From positions 1 to 31,680 of the forward strand of contig JBDUCU010000020.1 in the NCBI GenBank assembly GCA_040003315.1: a DNA stretch of 31,680 bases, in the 5' to 3' direction. This DNA is from JACCZX01 sp040003315 (GTDB lineage: Bacteria > Pseudomonadota > Gammaproteobacteria > Burkholderiales > Burkholderiaceae_F). Positions 24,949 to 31,614 of the stretch are shown here, one piece after another (the first letter of the stretch is position 1; each line of letters starts with the position of its first letter). A model generated the notes under the pieces. The model was not told the origin of the DNA, searched no databases, and saw only the letters and a program-made list of their open reading frames with translations. The position numbers were made by a program, and so were the translations under genes.

Positions 24949-25407
24949 CTAAGGGCCGGAGTTCCAGATGTCGGCGACACATTTCCACGCACCGTACGGA
25001 TCACGACGCCAGACGGTCACGTAGCGACCCGTAACTGTCGTCAGCTTGCCGTCTGCACCCGGAAACGTCGTTGCATTCTTTCCCGCGGTGTAACCGAGCG
25101 TGCCATCCGCGCTCACCGAAGCCTGCTCGGGGATCCACCCAATATGGAATCCGGGAGTCGCGAGACTTTGCACAACGAAGCTTCGGATAGCCGCCTTTCC
25201 GATGACGAGTGGAGCTCCTGCTGGAGTTATTGTCGCGTCGTCACTCCAAAAAGAAATGATCCGCTCGGCGTCTTTACCCTCGGAAGCAACGGCTGCCCAG
25301 TCGCGATCGGTGCGCAGTAAATCGTCCCGAGTATCGCGAGTGCTGGGAATCCAGGCACAGCCCGAGCTCGCGAGGGCGAATACTAGGATTGCTCCACGCA
25401 TCTTCAT
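24949..25407 (-). CDS. DUF4440/SnoaL-like exported (probable lipo)protein
   Basis: A 152-residue exported SnoaL-like protein. ATG at 25407 has GGAG six bases upstream. The N-terminus MKMRGAILVFALASSGCAW is a signal peptide with a lipobox-like ASSGC, so it may be lipidated at that cysteine, although the -3 residue is not the favoured leucine. The NTF2-like fold is seen in DLLRTDRDWAAVASEGKDA, IISFWSDDATITPAG and the C-terminal GRYVTVWRRDPYGAWKCVAD. Function is unknown. Its ATG overlaps the stop of the App1-like gene by one base, so it is the last gene of an acetyltransferase - App1 - lipoprotein unit. Confidence 0.85.
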   Translation of the reverse strand: MKMRGAILVFALASSGCAWIPSTRDTRDDLLRTDRDWAAVASEGKDAERIISFWSDDATITPAGAPLVIGKAAIRSFVVQSLATPGFHIGWIPEQASVSADGTLGYTAGKNATTFPGADGKLTTVTGRYVTVWRRDPYGAWKCVADIWNSGP

Positions 25408-26567
25408 CAATTTCTCCAAGAAGGGTTAGCACCCTGCACAATCGGTGGAGGAATAAGAGGCGGAAGCTCTTTGGGATCCAAAAACACGCGGAGCTTTGCC
25501 GCCGCTGCCCCGCTCGGAAAGAGCTTCTGATACCGGCGATCCTTCTGGTCTTCGCGGGTGACGTTTCTGATGAAAACAGCATCGACGCTATTCGGAAACT
25601 CAGAGAGGACCTTTGCATACACTTCCGGATCCTTTTCGCCGGAGTCGCCCACGAGAACAACGTGGCGCTTGGGGAACCGGGCCATGAACGCCTGAATCTT
25701 CTGCAGCTTGAATTCGTACACATCTTCGGGATCCGGAAAGCTCTCTTTGATCAGAACCGAGACGTCGCCGATATCGACCGAGCGCATATCCCAGGTGAAG
25801 ACAGGGAATTCAGCCTTCTGGGTAAATCGGCGGAGCGGCTCGTTGAACTGCCAGGGCCCCGCAGACACGACGTGAAAGTGGGTGCGAGACCCCAGAGCCT
25901 GCATCCATGAGCGGTAGAGGGCGGACATTCCGGGCACTTCGATGAACTCCCGCACGAACGTGTTGGCCACCTTCTGCTGATGGTCGAGTATGTCGGTGAC
26001 CTTGATCGTGTCATCCATGTCCGTGATCACGGTCACGCCCTCTTCCGGCACCAGCACGGCGTTGCCTGCAAACATCTGCGGGTTGGAGGCCGTGGGCAAA
26101 GACTGAAACAAGATCACGCCGCCGCTGGCTCCTTCCCTGATCTCGTCATTCGTCAGCGTGACATCGCCAATGAAATAGCCTGCTGGATTGGACGCCGGCA
26201 AAACGATCACACGGTCCCCGACCTTTACCGAAACACGTACGTTTCGGTTGCTGTCGGAGACGAAATAACTCGCGCGTGACCGGAACAGAGGGTCGGTTCG
26301 GCTTGCACCGGCCAACGGCGCAAGGACGTCGATCAGAGCTTCACGCCCACGGCTATTCTCGGTGGGCTCGAAGACGCGCCCTTGAATCGTAAGGAGTACT
26401 TTTTGGTCGCTCGAAACGGATGCAATGGATGGGAAAAATACGACCTCCTGACCTTGTGTCGGGCCATTCGCAGCGGTAATGGCGCAACTGGTGAATGACG
26501 AGAACGCCAGAATGGCGGCAACTATCGGCGCGGTGTCTCGCGCTATGAAGTGAGAAATCGTGCGCAT
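25407..26567 (-). CDS. App1-like (DUF2183) HAD phosphatase, exported
   Basis: A 386-residue protein of the App1/DUF2183 family; yeast App1 is a phosphatidate phosphatase. The HAD-type catalytic motif ITDMDDTIK is at residues 181-189 (D183, D185), followed by FHVVSAGPWQ and HVVLVGDSGEKDPEVY, the later HAD motifs. The N-terminal 170 residues form a beta-rich region (VLLTIQGRVFEP) usual for the family. ATG at 26567 has CGGAGG upstream and gives a signal peptide (about residues 1-30), placing the enzyme outside the cytoplasm. It lies 17 bases after the AAC(3)-like gene and overlaps the lipoprotein gene by one base. Confidence 0.9.
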   Translation of the reverse strand: MRTISHFIARDTAPIVAAILAFSSFTSCAITAANGPTQGQEVVFFPSIASVSSDQKVLLTIQGRVFEPTENSRGREALIDVLAPLAGASRTDPLFRSRASYFVSDSNRNVRVSVKVGDRVIVLPASNPAGYFIGDVTLTNDEIREGASGGVILFQSLPTASNPQMFAGNAVLVPEEGVTVITDMDDTIKVTDILDHQQKVANTFVREFIEVPGMSALYRSWMQALGSRTHFHVVSAGPWQFNEPLRRFTQKAEFPVFTWDMRSVDIGDVSVLIKESFPDPEDVYEFKLQKIQAFMARFPKRHVVLVGDSGEKDPEVYAKVLSEFPNSVDAVFIRNVTREDQKDRRYQKLFPSGAAAAKLRVFLDPKELPPLIPPPIVQGANPSWRN

Positions 26568-26584
26568 AGCTATCCTCCGCAGTA

Positions 26585-27073
26585 TCAATTGCTTCGTCCG
26601 GCGTCATTGCCGTCCAGTGCGATATCGAAGTGCAGTACATCCTCGCGAATTCCAAGCTTGGAGTACAGTGCGACCGCCGCTGAATCGCCCCTATCGGCCT
26701 GTACAAAAATTACATAAGCTCCACGTGCCGCAGCGAGACTCTTGAGTTCTTGAATCAACGCAGTCGCGATACCTTCGCGCCGATGTGCCTCTGACACGGC
26801 AATATCGTAGATGTAGATTTCGCTGCGCTCCTGTTCAAACTTTTTCAGTTCGTAGGCTGCGATGCCGCCCACGACCTGACCGTTCGTCAACGCGACCAAA
26901 GCAATGAAGTAGTCGCTGCCGAGCAGTTGCTGAAGATAGCCCGCACTGGGCGGTTTCGCGGCGTAGGTCTCAACCTCATCGAACGCTTCACCGAACGTCG
27001 CCAGCAGCGCTTCCATCAACGCCTGGTCGTCGCGCGTGAGCTGGCAAATGCTGACACTGGCTGCTGAGGACAC
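26585..27073 (-). CDS. AAC(3)-I family aminoglycoside N-acetyltransferase-like protein
   Basis: A 162-residue GNAT protein with strong likeness to AAC(3)-I gentamicin/fortimicin acetyltransferases. The diagnostic run is KKFEQERSEIYIYDIAVSEA, then HRREGIATALI, GAYVIFVQADRGDSAAVALY and SKLGIREDVLHFDI, all closely matching known AAC(3)-I proteins. The start is GTG at 27073 without a clear ribosome binding site. Plasmid aac(3)-I genes are integron cassettes, but no attC site follows this gene; the App1-like gene begins 17 bases downstream. Whether it confers resistance or has a native substrate cannot be told from sequence. Confidence 0.88.
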   Translation of the reverse strand: MSSAASVSICQLTRDDQALMEALLATFGEAFDEVETYAAKPPSAGYLQQLLGSDYFIALVALTNGQVVGGIAAYELKKFEQERSEIYIYDIAVSEAHRREGIATALIQELKSLAAARGAYVIFVQADRGDSAAVALYSKLGIREDVLHFDIALDGNDAGRSN

Positions 27074-27100
27074 GATTAGCTTTATAGCCGCATGCGCGTT

Positions 27101-27520
27101 TCAGGCAGCGTCCGCATTCTCACGCCAATGAAGGAAGTGCGGAATGGCGGGATCTGAGGAGGCCCACGACACTCTGTGCGCGTGCCAGATTTCACTCGAA
27201 GGTGGCAAGTGGGTTGGATCGTCCAGTGTGCAGGTCGTGAGATCGATCGCGTTGACATCGTCAGCGTGTTGGTACGTCAGCGGTGTTCCGCAGCGTCCGC
27301 AAAAGCTTCTGGTAACGGGTGGCGACGACTCGAACGTGGAAAACTGCCCGGTGAGCAGAGCGAACTGACTTGTGCTGACTACAAACCAGGCAACCGATGG
27401 TGCGCCGCTTGCACGTCGGCAGCTACGACAGAAGCACACACTGCTTGAACGCGGAGTTCCGGTGACGCGGTAGCGGATCGCGCCACATAGACAGCCACCT
27501 TCAATGACGGAGTGCTGCAT
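27101..27520 (-). CDS. GFA/CENP-V family zinc protein
   Basis: A 139-residue protein of the GFA (glutathione-dependent formaldehyde-activating enzyme)/CENP-V fold. The zinc ligands are visible: GGCLCGAIRYRV (C-x-C, residues 10 and 12), CFCRSCRRASGAP (C-x-C-x-x-C) and SFCGRCGTPLTYQ (C-x-x-C). ATG at 27520 has AGGAG at a good distance; upstream in-frame residues are not family sequence. Most members have unproven functions, and the formaldehyde link is weak for this group. Position: 27 bases after it comes the AAC(3)-like gene, 61 bases before it the DUF4186 gene. Confidence 0.92.
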   Translation of the reverse strand: MQHSVIEGGCLCGAIRYRVTGTPRSSSVCFCRSCRRASGAPSVAWFVVSTSQFALLTGQFSTFESSPPVTRSFCGRCGTPLTYQHADDVNAIDLTTCTLDDPTHLPPSSEIWHAHRVSWASSDPAIPHFLHWRENADAA

Positions 27521-27581
27521 CAGCGTCTCCTGTTTGCGGTTCGTGCGTCTTACGCTTTGCCCTGCAGGCTGGGGCGATACG

Positions 27582-27968
27582 TTAGCTGATCGGCGGGACT
27601 GCACCTGCTCTCGCTACGCGTGTCTGAGTGTCGAGCCAGTGCGCTATCGCCGCAACCACGTGGGCCTGCTCTTCCGTTGTCAGCGAGCGACCGGCTTCGA
27701 TCCGGTGCCACTTCGCCAGACATCCGCGGCAGCACGTCGCAGCGGCATGCTGCGCGATGAACACCGGATGACCGCGCAGCGGTGTCTGCTTGCCGTCGTT
27801 GCGCGGCGCAGCCGGCGCGAACCGGCGCGCGATGAAGTCGCACGCATGGGCGAGGACCGTGGCGCGGCCCTTGTCGGCGACGTAGTCGCGTTCCCGCGGC
27901 CCGAGCGCGAAGCCGCGCCGGCAGCGCGATTGCTCGAGTGCCGCGAATAGATCGTCCAGGTCTCGCAC
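27582..27968 (-). CDS. DUF4186 family protein
   Basis: A 128-residue protein with the DUF4186 hallmark RGHPVFIAQHAAATCCRGCL (about 65-84), then KWHRIEAGRSLTTEEQAHVV. The H...H...CC-x-x-C arrangement suggests a metal site, but no function is known. The start is GTG at 27968 with AGGG upstream. The gene lies 18 bases downstream of the second glutathione transferase gene, so they are probably cotranscribed. Confidence 0.88.
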   Translation of the reverse strand: MRDLDDLFAALEQSRCRRGFALGPRERDYVADKGRATVLAHACDFIARRFAPAAPRNDGKQTPLRGHPVFIAQHAAATCCRGCLAKWHRIEAGRSLTTEEQAHVVAAIAHWLDTQTRVARAGAVPPIS

Positions 27969-27986
27969 GGACAGCCCTGATGCTGG

Positions 27987-28796
27987 TCACCGAACGACGC
28001 CACTAACCGCCACAGGATGCGACTTTGCAGAAGAGCCGCCACGCTCATCCAAGTACAAGCGCAAAGCAAACCTTCCAGCAAGGCCGCCTCTCAAGCGCAA
28101 GATCTCTTCGCGCATCGCTGCGGGCACCTCGTCGAGCGCGGGAAGGGTGGCACGGCAGCCGACCGGAAACAGCACCGGCGCAGCCAGAGACGCGAACGTC
28201 AGGTCTGCTGCACTGAACCGATCGCCGACCAGGAAACGGCGCCCGTCGCCCAGGCGTTCGTCGACCTCTCGAAAAATTCCATCGACGCGGTCAAGCGAGC
28301 GCCGTGCACCTTCCGGCGTAATTTTGTATCCAGCGCGGACCAGTCTGCGCGCGATCGGCACGAGCGCCGGAAGCAACGCGGCTTCCAGCCGCGGCACACC
28401 GCGCGACCACACCCGACGAAGCAGGCTCGTATCACCGAGCAACTGCCCGTAAGCCCAACGCCGAGTATGCGGGCCCAGTTCTTTGTCGAAGCGATTCTCA
28501 AGTGCTTCGACCTCTCGTCGCAGCGCCGGATCTCGCGGGTACAGCAGATCGCCGCCGCAGATGGAATCCGCGTGGACGAGGATGGCCGCGGAATCAAAGA
28601 AGCGAAGGGGGCCGTGCACCAGCACGGGCACGGTGACTCCGTTCCTGCGACTCGTTGCAAGCCGGTGCAACAGAGGGATGTGCGGCTCTTCGCGGTATGG
28701 CACTCCGAGCCAATCGAGCCCCCAGCGAGCCTTCTCACAGTAGTGGCTGAGCGGGATTGTGATGAAGATGGCGTGAGAACTGCTGCTGCCTTTCAT
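27987..28796 (-). CDS. Glutathione S-transferase family protein (larger type)
   Basis: A 269-residue GST-like protein. The N-terminal thioredoxin-like domain begins SSHAIFITIPLSHYCEKARW; SHYCEKARW is the usual active-site helix with Ser/Cys. VTVPVLVHGPLRFFDSAAIL is the glutathione-binding cis-proline and Asp-Ser segment. The C-terminal helical domain includes FLVGDRFSAADLTFASLAAP, the N-capping box of GSTs. ATG at 28796 lacks a strong ribosome binding site. It is longer than the first GST in the window and unrelated beyond the fold. Substrate unknown. Confidence 0.88.
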   Translation of the reverse strand: MKGSSSSHAIFITIPLSHYCEKARWGLDWLGVPYREEPHIPLLHRLATSRRNGVTVPVLVHGPLRFFDSAAILVHADSICGGDLLYPRDPALRREVEALENRFDKELGPHTRRWAYGQLLGDTSLLRRVWSRGVPRLEAALLPALVPIARRLVRAGYKITPEGARRSLDRVDGIFREVDERLGDGRRFLVGDRFSAADLTFASLAAPVLFPVGCRATLPALDEVPAAMREEILRLRGGLAGRFALRLYLDERGGSSAKSHPVAVSGVVR

Positions 28797-28872
28797 GCGA
28801 TTGGATTGGATTGTAAAAGTCGCGCCAACTCGCCGAGTTTAGGCGTTCGCAATGACACCAGTGCGATGCGCT

Positions 28873-29121
28873 CTACTGAGCCGCAACGCAGCCAGCCGGC
28901 TTGAAGACGCGCTCCGTAGATGCGGGAAAGCGGGCCAGCTTCGCAGCAGGACGGCGAGGGCGAGTAACGAGTTCACCGCCGCAGTTGGGGCACTGCGAGC
29001 GGAGCACGCCGGTGGCGCATGCCTCGCAAAATGTGCACTCGAACGAGCAGATGCGCGCTTCACTCGACTCGGGCAAGAGATCGCGGTTACAGCATTCACA
29101 GTTCGGACGGAGCTGGAGCAT
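28873..29121 (-). CDS. DUF1272 zinc-ribbon-like small protein
   Basis: An 82-residue DUF1272 protein of unknown function. MLQLRPNCECCNRDLLPESS at the start and ARICSFECTFCEACATGVL followed by QCPNCGGELVTRP give the family's C-x-x-C, C-x-x-C and C-x-x-C pattern of a zinc-binding domain. ATG at 29121 follows GAGG at six bases. The frame stays open upstream for over 180 bases, but that part looks like leader. DUF1272 genes are frequent integron cassettes, which fits the half attC site upstream. No attC is recognisable between its stop and the next gene. Confidence 0.88.
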   Translation of the reverse strand: MLQLRPNCECCNRDLLPESSEARICSFECTFCEACATGVLRSQCPNCGGELVTRPRRPAAKLARFPASTERVFKPAGCVAAQ

Positions 29122-29286
29122 GGTTAACCTCACGTTGGTGTTACTGACGTTGACACGAGCGGCGGCCGCGCAGCCTGCTGGAGGATGTCCCTTGATGAAA
29201 AGGTACGCGCCTGCTGGATTAACGGCGCCTTGCACACAGACGCCCGATGAAATGACAGGCTTCACTGTCAATCGATCCCAAGTGCC

Positions 29287-29315
29287 GGCCCTTCCGGTTG
29301 AGCGCGGGGTTAGGC
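29287..29315 (-). other. attC half site (R'' and L'' only)
   Basis: On the minus strand it begins GCCTAAC (R'', 29309-29315), then CCCGC and the inner box GCTCAACCGGAAGGGCC. This is nearly the same as the corresponding part of the complete attC at 29839-29928 (GCTCGACCGGACGGGCC). The pairing L' box and R' core expected further along are not found before the DUF1272 gene, so the site seems truncated or decayed. The SnoaL-like gene's TAA lies inside its R'' box. Confidence 0.65.
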
Positions 29316-29735
29316 CGCACTGTCGCTTTCTCTTCTGGGCGCCAGATGCTCGGGCCAATCGGCAGGAAGTGGAGGCAGTACCTCCCAGAACGGAATGACA
29401 CGCTGATACCGACCATCGTTTGCAAGTTCCATGACGGTCTGACCACTTGCCAGAACTGCGCCGTTCGAGTCGACAATCGCGCTGCCAAAGCGCGCGGCGT
29501 TGTTGAACGTATTTGGCCCCGTCGTGATGACGAGCCGGCAACCGGGCCAGTTCCTGTGGAAGCCCTCAATCTTGTCGGAAATCTCCGCGTAGCCCGCAAA
29601 TACGCGCTTCGGCCCCCAGATCTGAGCGTCGGGTGTCATGGCGCTGCCCAGAAGCTCCATCCGGTGGACCGGATCGCGCTCGGCAAACGCCTCGAGGTAG
29701 GGAATCATGGGCTGCATGAACGCGTGCTGATCCAT
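29310..29735 (-). CDS. SnoaL-like (NTF2-fold) cassette protein
   Basis: A 141-residue SnoaL/NTF2-fold protein of unknown function. The pattern MIPYLEAFAERDPVHRMELL, MTPDAQIWGPKRVFAGYAEI and SDKIEGFHRNWPGCRLVITT is typical of this fold, and FWEVLPPLP lies near the end. It is the only gene of its cassette. The TAA stop lies within the R'' box of the attC half site, as is common for cassettes. The ATG at 29735 has no ribosome binding site; a 13-codon ORF with a strong one ends 22 bases upstream and may help translation. Confidence 0.86.
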   Translation of the reverse strand: MDQHAFMQPMIPYLEAFAERDPVHRMELLGSAMTPDAQIWGPKRVFAGYAEISDKIEGFHRNWPGCRLVITTGPNTFNNAARFGSAIVDSNGAVLASGQTVMELANDGRYQRVIPFWEVLPPLPADWPEHLAPRRESDSAA

Positions 29736-29757
29736 AGTAATGTGGAAATTCTGAGGC

Positions 29758-29799
29758 CTAGGATGAGATCAAGACGATACCGATGCGCTCAATGGTCAT
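29758..29799 (-). CDS. 13-codon leader ORF within a gene cassette
   Basis: ATG at 29799, with GGAG six bases upstream, reads MTIERIGIVLISS and TAG. It lies between the attC at 29839-29928 and the SnoaL-like gene, whose own start lacks a ribosome binding site. Short ORFs that raise translation of cassettes without their own site are known from the class 1 integron attI region. Here the ORF is inside the cassette. The role is inferred from layout only. Confidence 0.4.
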   Translation of the reverse strand: MTIERIGIVLISS

Positions 29800-29838
29800 G
29801 ACGATCTCCGTGGGTGAACGGCCGCGCCAGCGCGTGGC

Positions 29839-29928
29839 GCCTAACGTTCAAGCTAACTGGCGGGCCGCGCCGATGCTCGGCAACTTGAAGACGCGTACGG
29901 GCCCGTCCGGTCGAGCGCCGGGTTGGGC
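29839..29928 (-). other. attC recombination site (90 bases)
   Basis: Minus-strand reading: R'' GCCCAAC (29922-29928), spacer CCGGC, L'' GCTCGACCGG, a variable centre, L' CCAGTTAGC, spacer TTGAAC and R' GTTAGGC (29839-29845). The inner arms pair with one extra C in L'' and some imperfect pairs, and continue as GGGCC/GGCCC. The crossover would be after the G of GTTAGGC. It closes the hydrolase cassette and opens the SnoaL-like cassette. Confidence 0.85.
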
Positions 29929-29932
29929 CGCA

Positions 29933-30895
29933 TTAACGAGATGCCAAAAAGGCACCAATTGCATCGGCGCAAACCACCGGCTGTTCACTGCACACATCGT
30001 GAGTTCCGTCCGGGACGATTAGCCGCCGACCGTTGGCGAGTCGCCGCTCGATCTCGGCATCGATCAGCTGCAGGATTGGGTATGATTTTCCGCCGCTAAT
30101 CATCAGCACCGGAATTTTGATTCCATTCACCTCGTCGCGAGTGATCTTCGGAAAGGCGTCGCTGGACGTGGTAAGCGCACGCCATTCCTTGATGTTGCTC
30201 TTCAGCATGGCTAAGTCTTCTGGTGGCACCTGATCCATGCCACCCGGACCGAGGAACCAATCGAGCGACCTGCGCAGCGCGGCCTCCGAATCGCCCCGGA
30301 CGAACGCGTCGCGTGTAGCGTTCCACATGAGGAAGAATTCATCGTACAACGCACCGCCGCCGGGAAGTTCCGGCGCCCACCGTAGCAGCGGCGGCTCCAC
30401 AATGGTTAGTGAACGGACCAGCTTGGGATGCCGCAGAGCGACAAACATTGCGGTATAGGCGCCATACGAAACGCCTACGAGATTTACGGGTCCGAGACCG
30501 AGTCTGCGGATGAGCGAAGCCAGATCCTCGCCTTCGATGATCGCCGAGTGATTGGCACCCGCGAGCGGGTTGGTATTTGGATAATTGTAGCGACGGCTGT
30601 AGGTAATCGTGCGGTACTTGCCCTTGAGCTGCTCCGCTACCGCGTTCCACTCGCGGTAGTCAACGAGACCGCCGTGTACGAAAACGATCGGTTCGCCGGT
30701 GCCAAGGCTCTGATAATGGAGCTTGACTCCGTTGACCCGAATGATCGGAAGCGATTTGGCCGCCGTGGTCACCGGCGCGGCGGGCGGTGTAGATGTGCCG
30801 GAATCCGGTTGCGCCTCGCCGGCGGCGAGAACATCCCAAGGGCGAAATACCATACTCACAAAGAGCGCGACGAGCGCGAGGCGGAGCAGTGACAC
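29933..30895 (-). CDS. Secreted alpha/beta hydrolase (cassette gene)
   Basis: A 320-residue alpha/beta hydrolase. GTG at 30895 has AAGGA upstream and gives a signal peptide (about residues 1-25, ending near VLAAGEA), followed by a Pro/Thr-rich linker to about residue 45. The oxyanion HGG is at 74-76, the nucleophile elbow GVSYG has Ser143, and the catalytic histidine is H299 in PDGTHD. It probably acts in the periplasm; substrate is unknown. It is one cassette: it starts 26 bases after the attC at 30921-30985 and its TAA lies four bases before the R'' box of the attC at 29839-29928. At this size it is a rather large cassette gene. Confidence 0.9.
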   Translation of the reverse strand: MSLLRLALVALFVSMVFRPWDVLAAGEAQPDSGTSTPPAAPVTTAAKSLPIIRVNGVKLHYQSLGTGEPIVFVHGGLVDYREWNAVAEQLKGKYRTITYSRRYNYPNTNPLAGANHSAIIEGEDLASLIRRLGLGPVNLVGVSYGAYTAMFVALRHPKLVRSLTIVEPPLLRWAPELPGGGALYDEFFLMWNATRDAFVRGDSEAALRRSLDWFLGPGGMDQVPPEDLAMLKSNIKEWRALTTSSDAFPKITRDEVNGIKIPVLMISGGKSYPILQLIDAEIERRLANGRRLIVPDGTHDVCSEQPVVCADAIGAFLASR

Positions 30896-30920
30896 GTGAA
30901 TTCCTTAGTGGTGGGTTGCG

Positions 30921-30985
30921 GCCTAACGTGGAGCTAAGCCGCAGCCGCCAGCATGGCGGCTGTCCGCTTGAGCGTCGGGTTGGGC
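30921..30985 (-). other. attC recombination site (65 bases)
   Basis: Minus-strand reading: R'' GCCCAAC (30979-30985), spacer CCGAC, L'' GCTCAAGC, a central CAGCCGCC...GGCGGCTG hairpin, L' GCTTAGC, spacer TCCAC, R' GTTAGGC (30921-30927). L'' pairs with L' exactly except for one extra C, the canonical extrahelical base that sets strand choice by the integrase. It is the best-formed attC in the window and separates the GYD and hydrolase cassettes. Confidence 0.93.
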
Positions 30986-31080
30986 TGCTTGGAACCAGGC
31001 AAGCCGTGTTGATGCAATGATCATTACTGTTGCCTCAAGATAGGGCCGTCGCCGGCCCTGCTCCCGAGCACGACCGCGCG

Positions 31081-31401
31081 TTACTGACCGGGCGGGCGGT
31101 AGGTCGGAGACTTCTTGGTTGCCTGATCCATTTCTTCAGGCGTCAGCAGAACAGTGGTGCGCCCAGTAGCTCCTCCGCTCGCAGCCAACGCCAGAGTCAG
31201 CGCAGCCACACTGGCGTTATCTGGCATTTCGCTGATCACGTAGGCGTCAGTGTCGCCAAACGCAAAATACATGGATTCCACGCGGCCTCCGAGCGATTCG
31301 GCCGCCTTCTGCGCCGCCGCGCGGCGTGCGGTGCCGCCATCCTTGATCAGGCCTTTCGCGCCTTCGGTGGTGTAGTTGACTTGAAGTAGGTACTTCGCCA
31401 T
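31081..31401 (-). CDS. GYD-domain protein (cassette gene)
   Basis: A 106-residue GYD-domain protein of unknown function. MAKYLLQVNYTTEGAKGLIK and the stretch ESLGGRVESMYFAFGDTDAY are diagnostic; the GYD-like motif appears here as GDTDAYVI. ATG at 31401 has GGGAG eight bases upstream. The cassette has a long 5' leader of about 155 bases after the attC at 31557-31614 and about 95 bases of 3' sequence before the next attC, containing a GGGCCG-TCGC-CGGCCC hairpin (31043-31058) without a T run. The frame is open through the leader, but the ribosome binding site decides this start. Confidence 0.9.
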   Translation of the reverse strand: MAKYLLQVNYTTEGAKGLIKDGGTARRAAAQKAAESLGGRVESMYFAFGDTDAYVISEMPDNASVAALTLALAASGGATGRTTVLLTPEEMDQATKKSPTYRPPGQ

Positions 31402-31556
31402 GTTCTTCTCCCGGTTTATTCGATCAATGCGCGGATTGGTCGTCAGCAGGAAACGACCTAGCGCATCGGGGATCCTACGCCCCAGCGCGAGTGCTTCGAG
31501 CGTCGCGTGGCTGGATGACCCATGAAGCGCGGGAGTCGTCTGCGGGTGGTCATGAC

Positions 31557-31614
31557 GCCCAACGTTTGACATGAGTAGCGGCCTTTGGGACGTCACCTCG
31601 ATGGAAGGTTAGGC
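31557..31614 (-). other. attC recombination site (58 bases)
   Basis: Minus-strand reading: R'' GCCTAAC (31608-31614), then CTTC, L'' CATCGAG, a short centre, L' CTCATG, spacer TCAAAC and R' GTTGGGC (31557-31563). L'' and L' pair as CAT-GAG/CTC-ATG with one extra C in L'', the same polarity as the other sites. It closes the cassette whose gene enters from the right edge and opens the GYD cassette. Confidence 0.82.

Noticed and set aside
27575..27590. GTTAGCT near the DUF4186 stop as a possible attC end
   Set aside because: The opposite outer box is absent and the interval to the GFA start is too short for a normal attC.
28828..28850. Short inverted repeat AACTCGCCGAGTT with GTTTAGGC next to it, between DUF1272 and the GST gene
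   Set aside because: Resembles a shrunken attC but lacks inner boxes and a valid GTTRRRY core; could be part of the GST promoter or chance.
29783..30022. Plus-strand open frame across the attC at 29839-29928
   Set aside because: It runs through the recombination site and into the hydrolase gene antisense; composition gives no sign of a real protein.
31043..31058. GGGCCG-TCGC-CGGCCC hairpin after the GYD gene as a terminator
   Set aside because: A stable stem but no T run follows on the coding strand, so a rho-independent terminator is not supported.
31458..31553. 31-codon Arg-rich ORF starting directly after the attC core in the GYD leader
   Set aside because: No ribosome binding site and biased composition; probably chance in GC-rich leader sequence.
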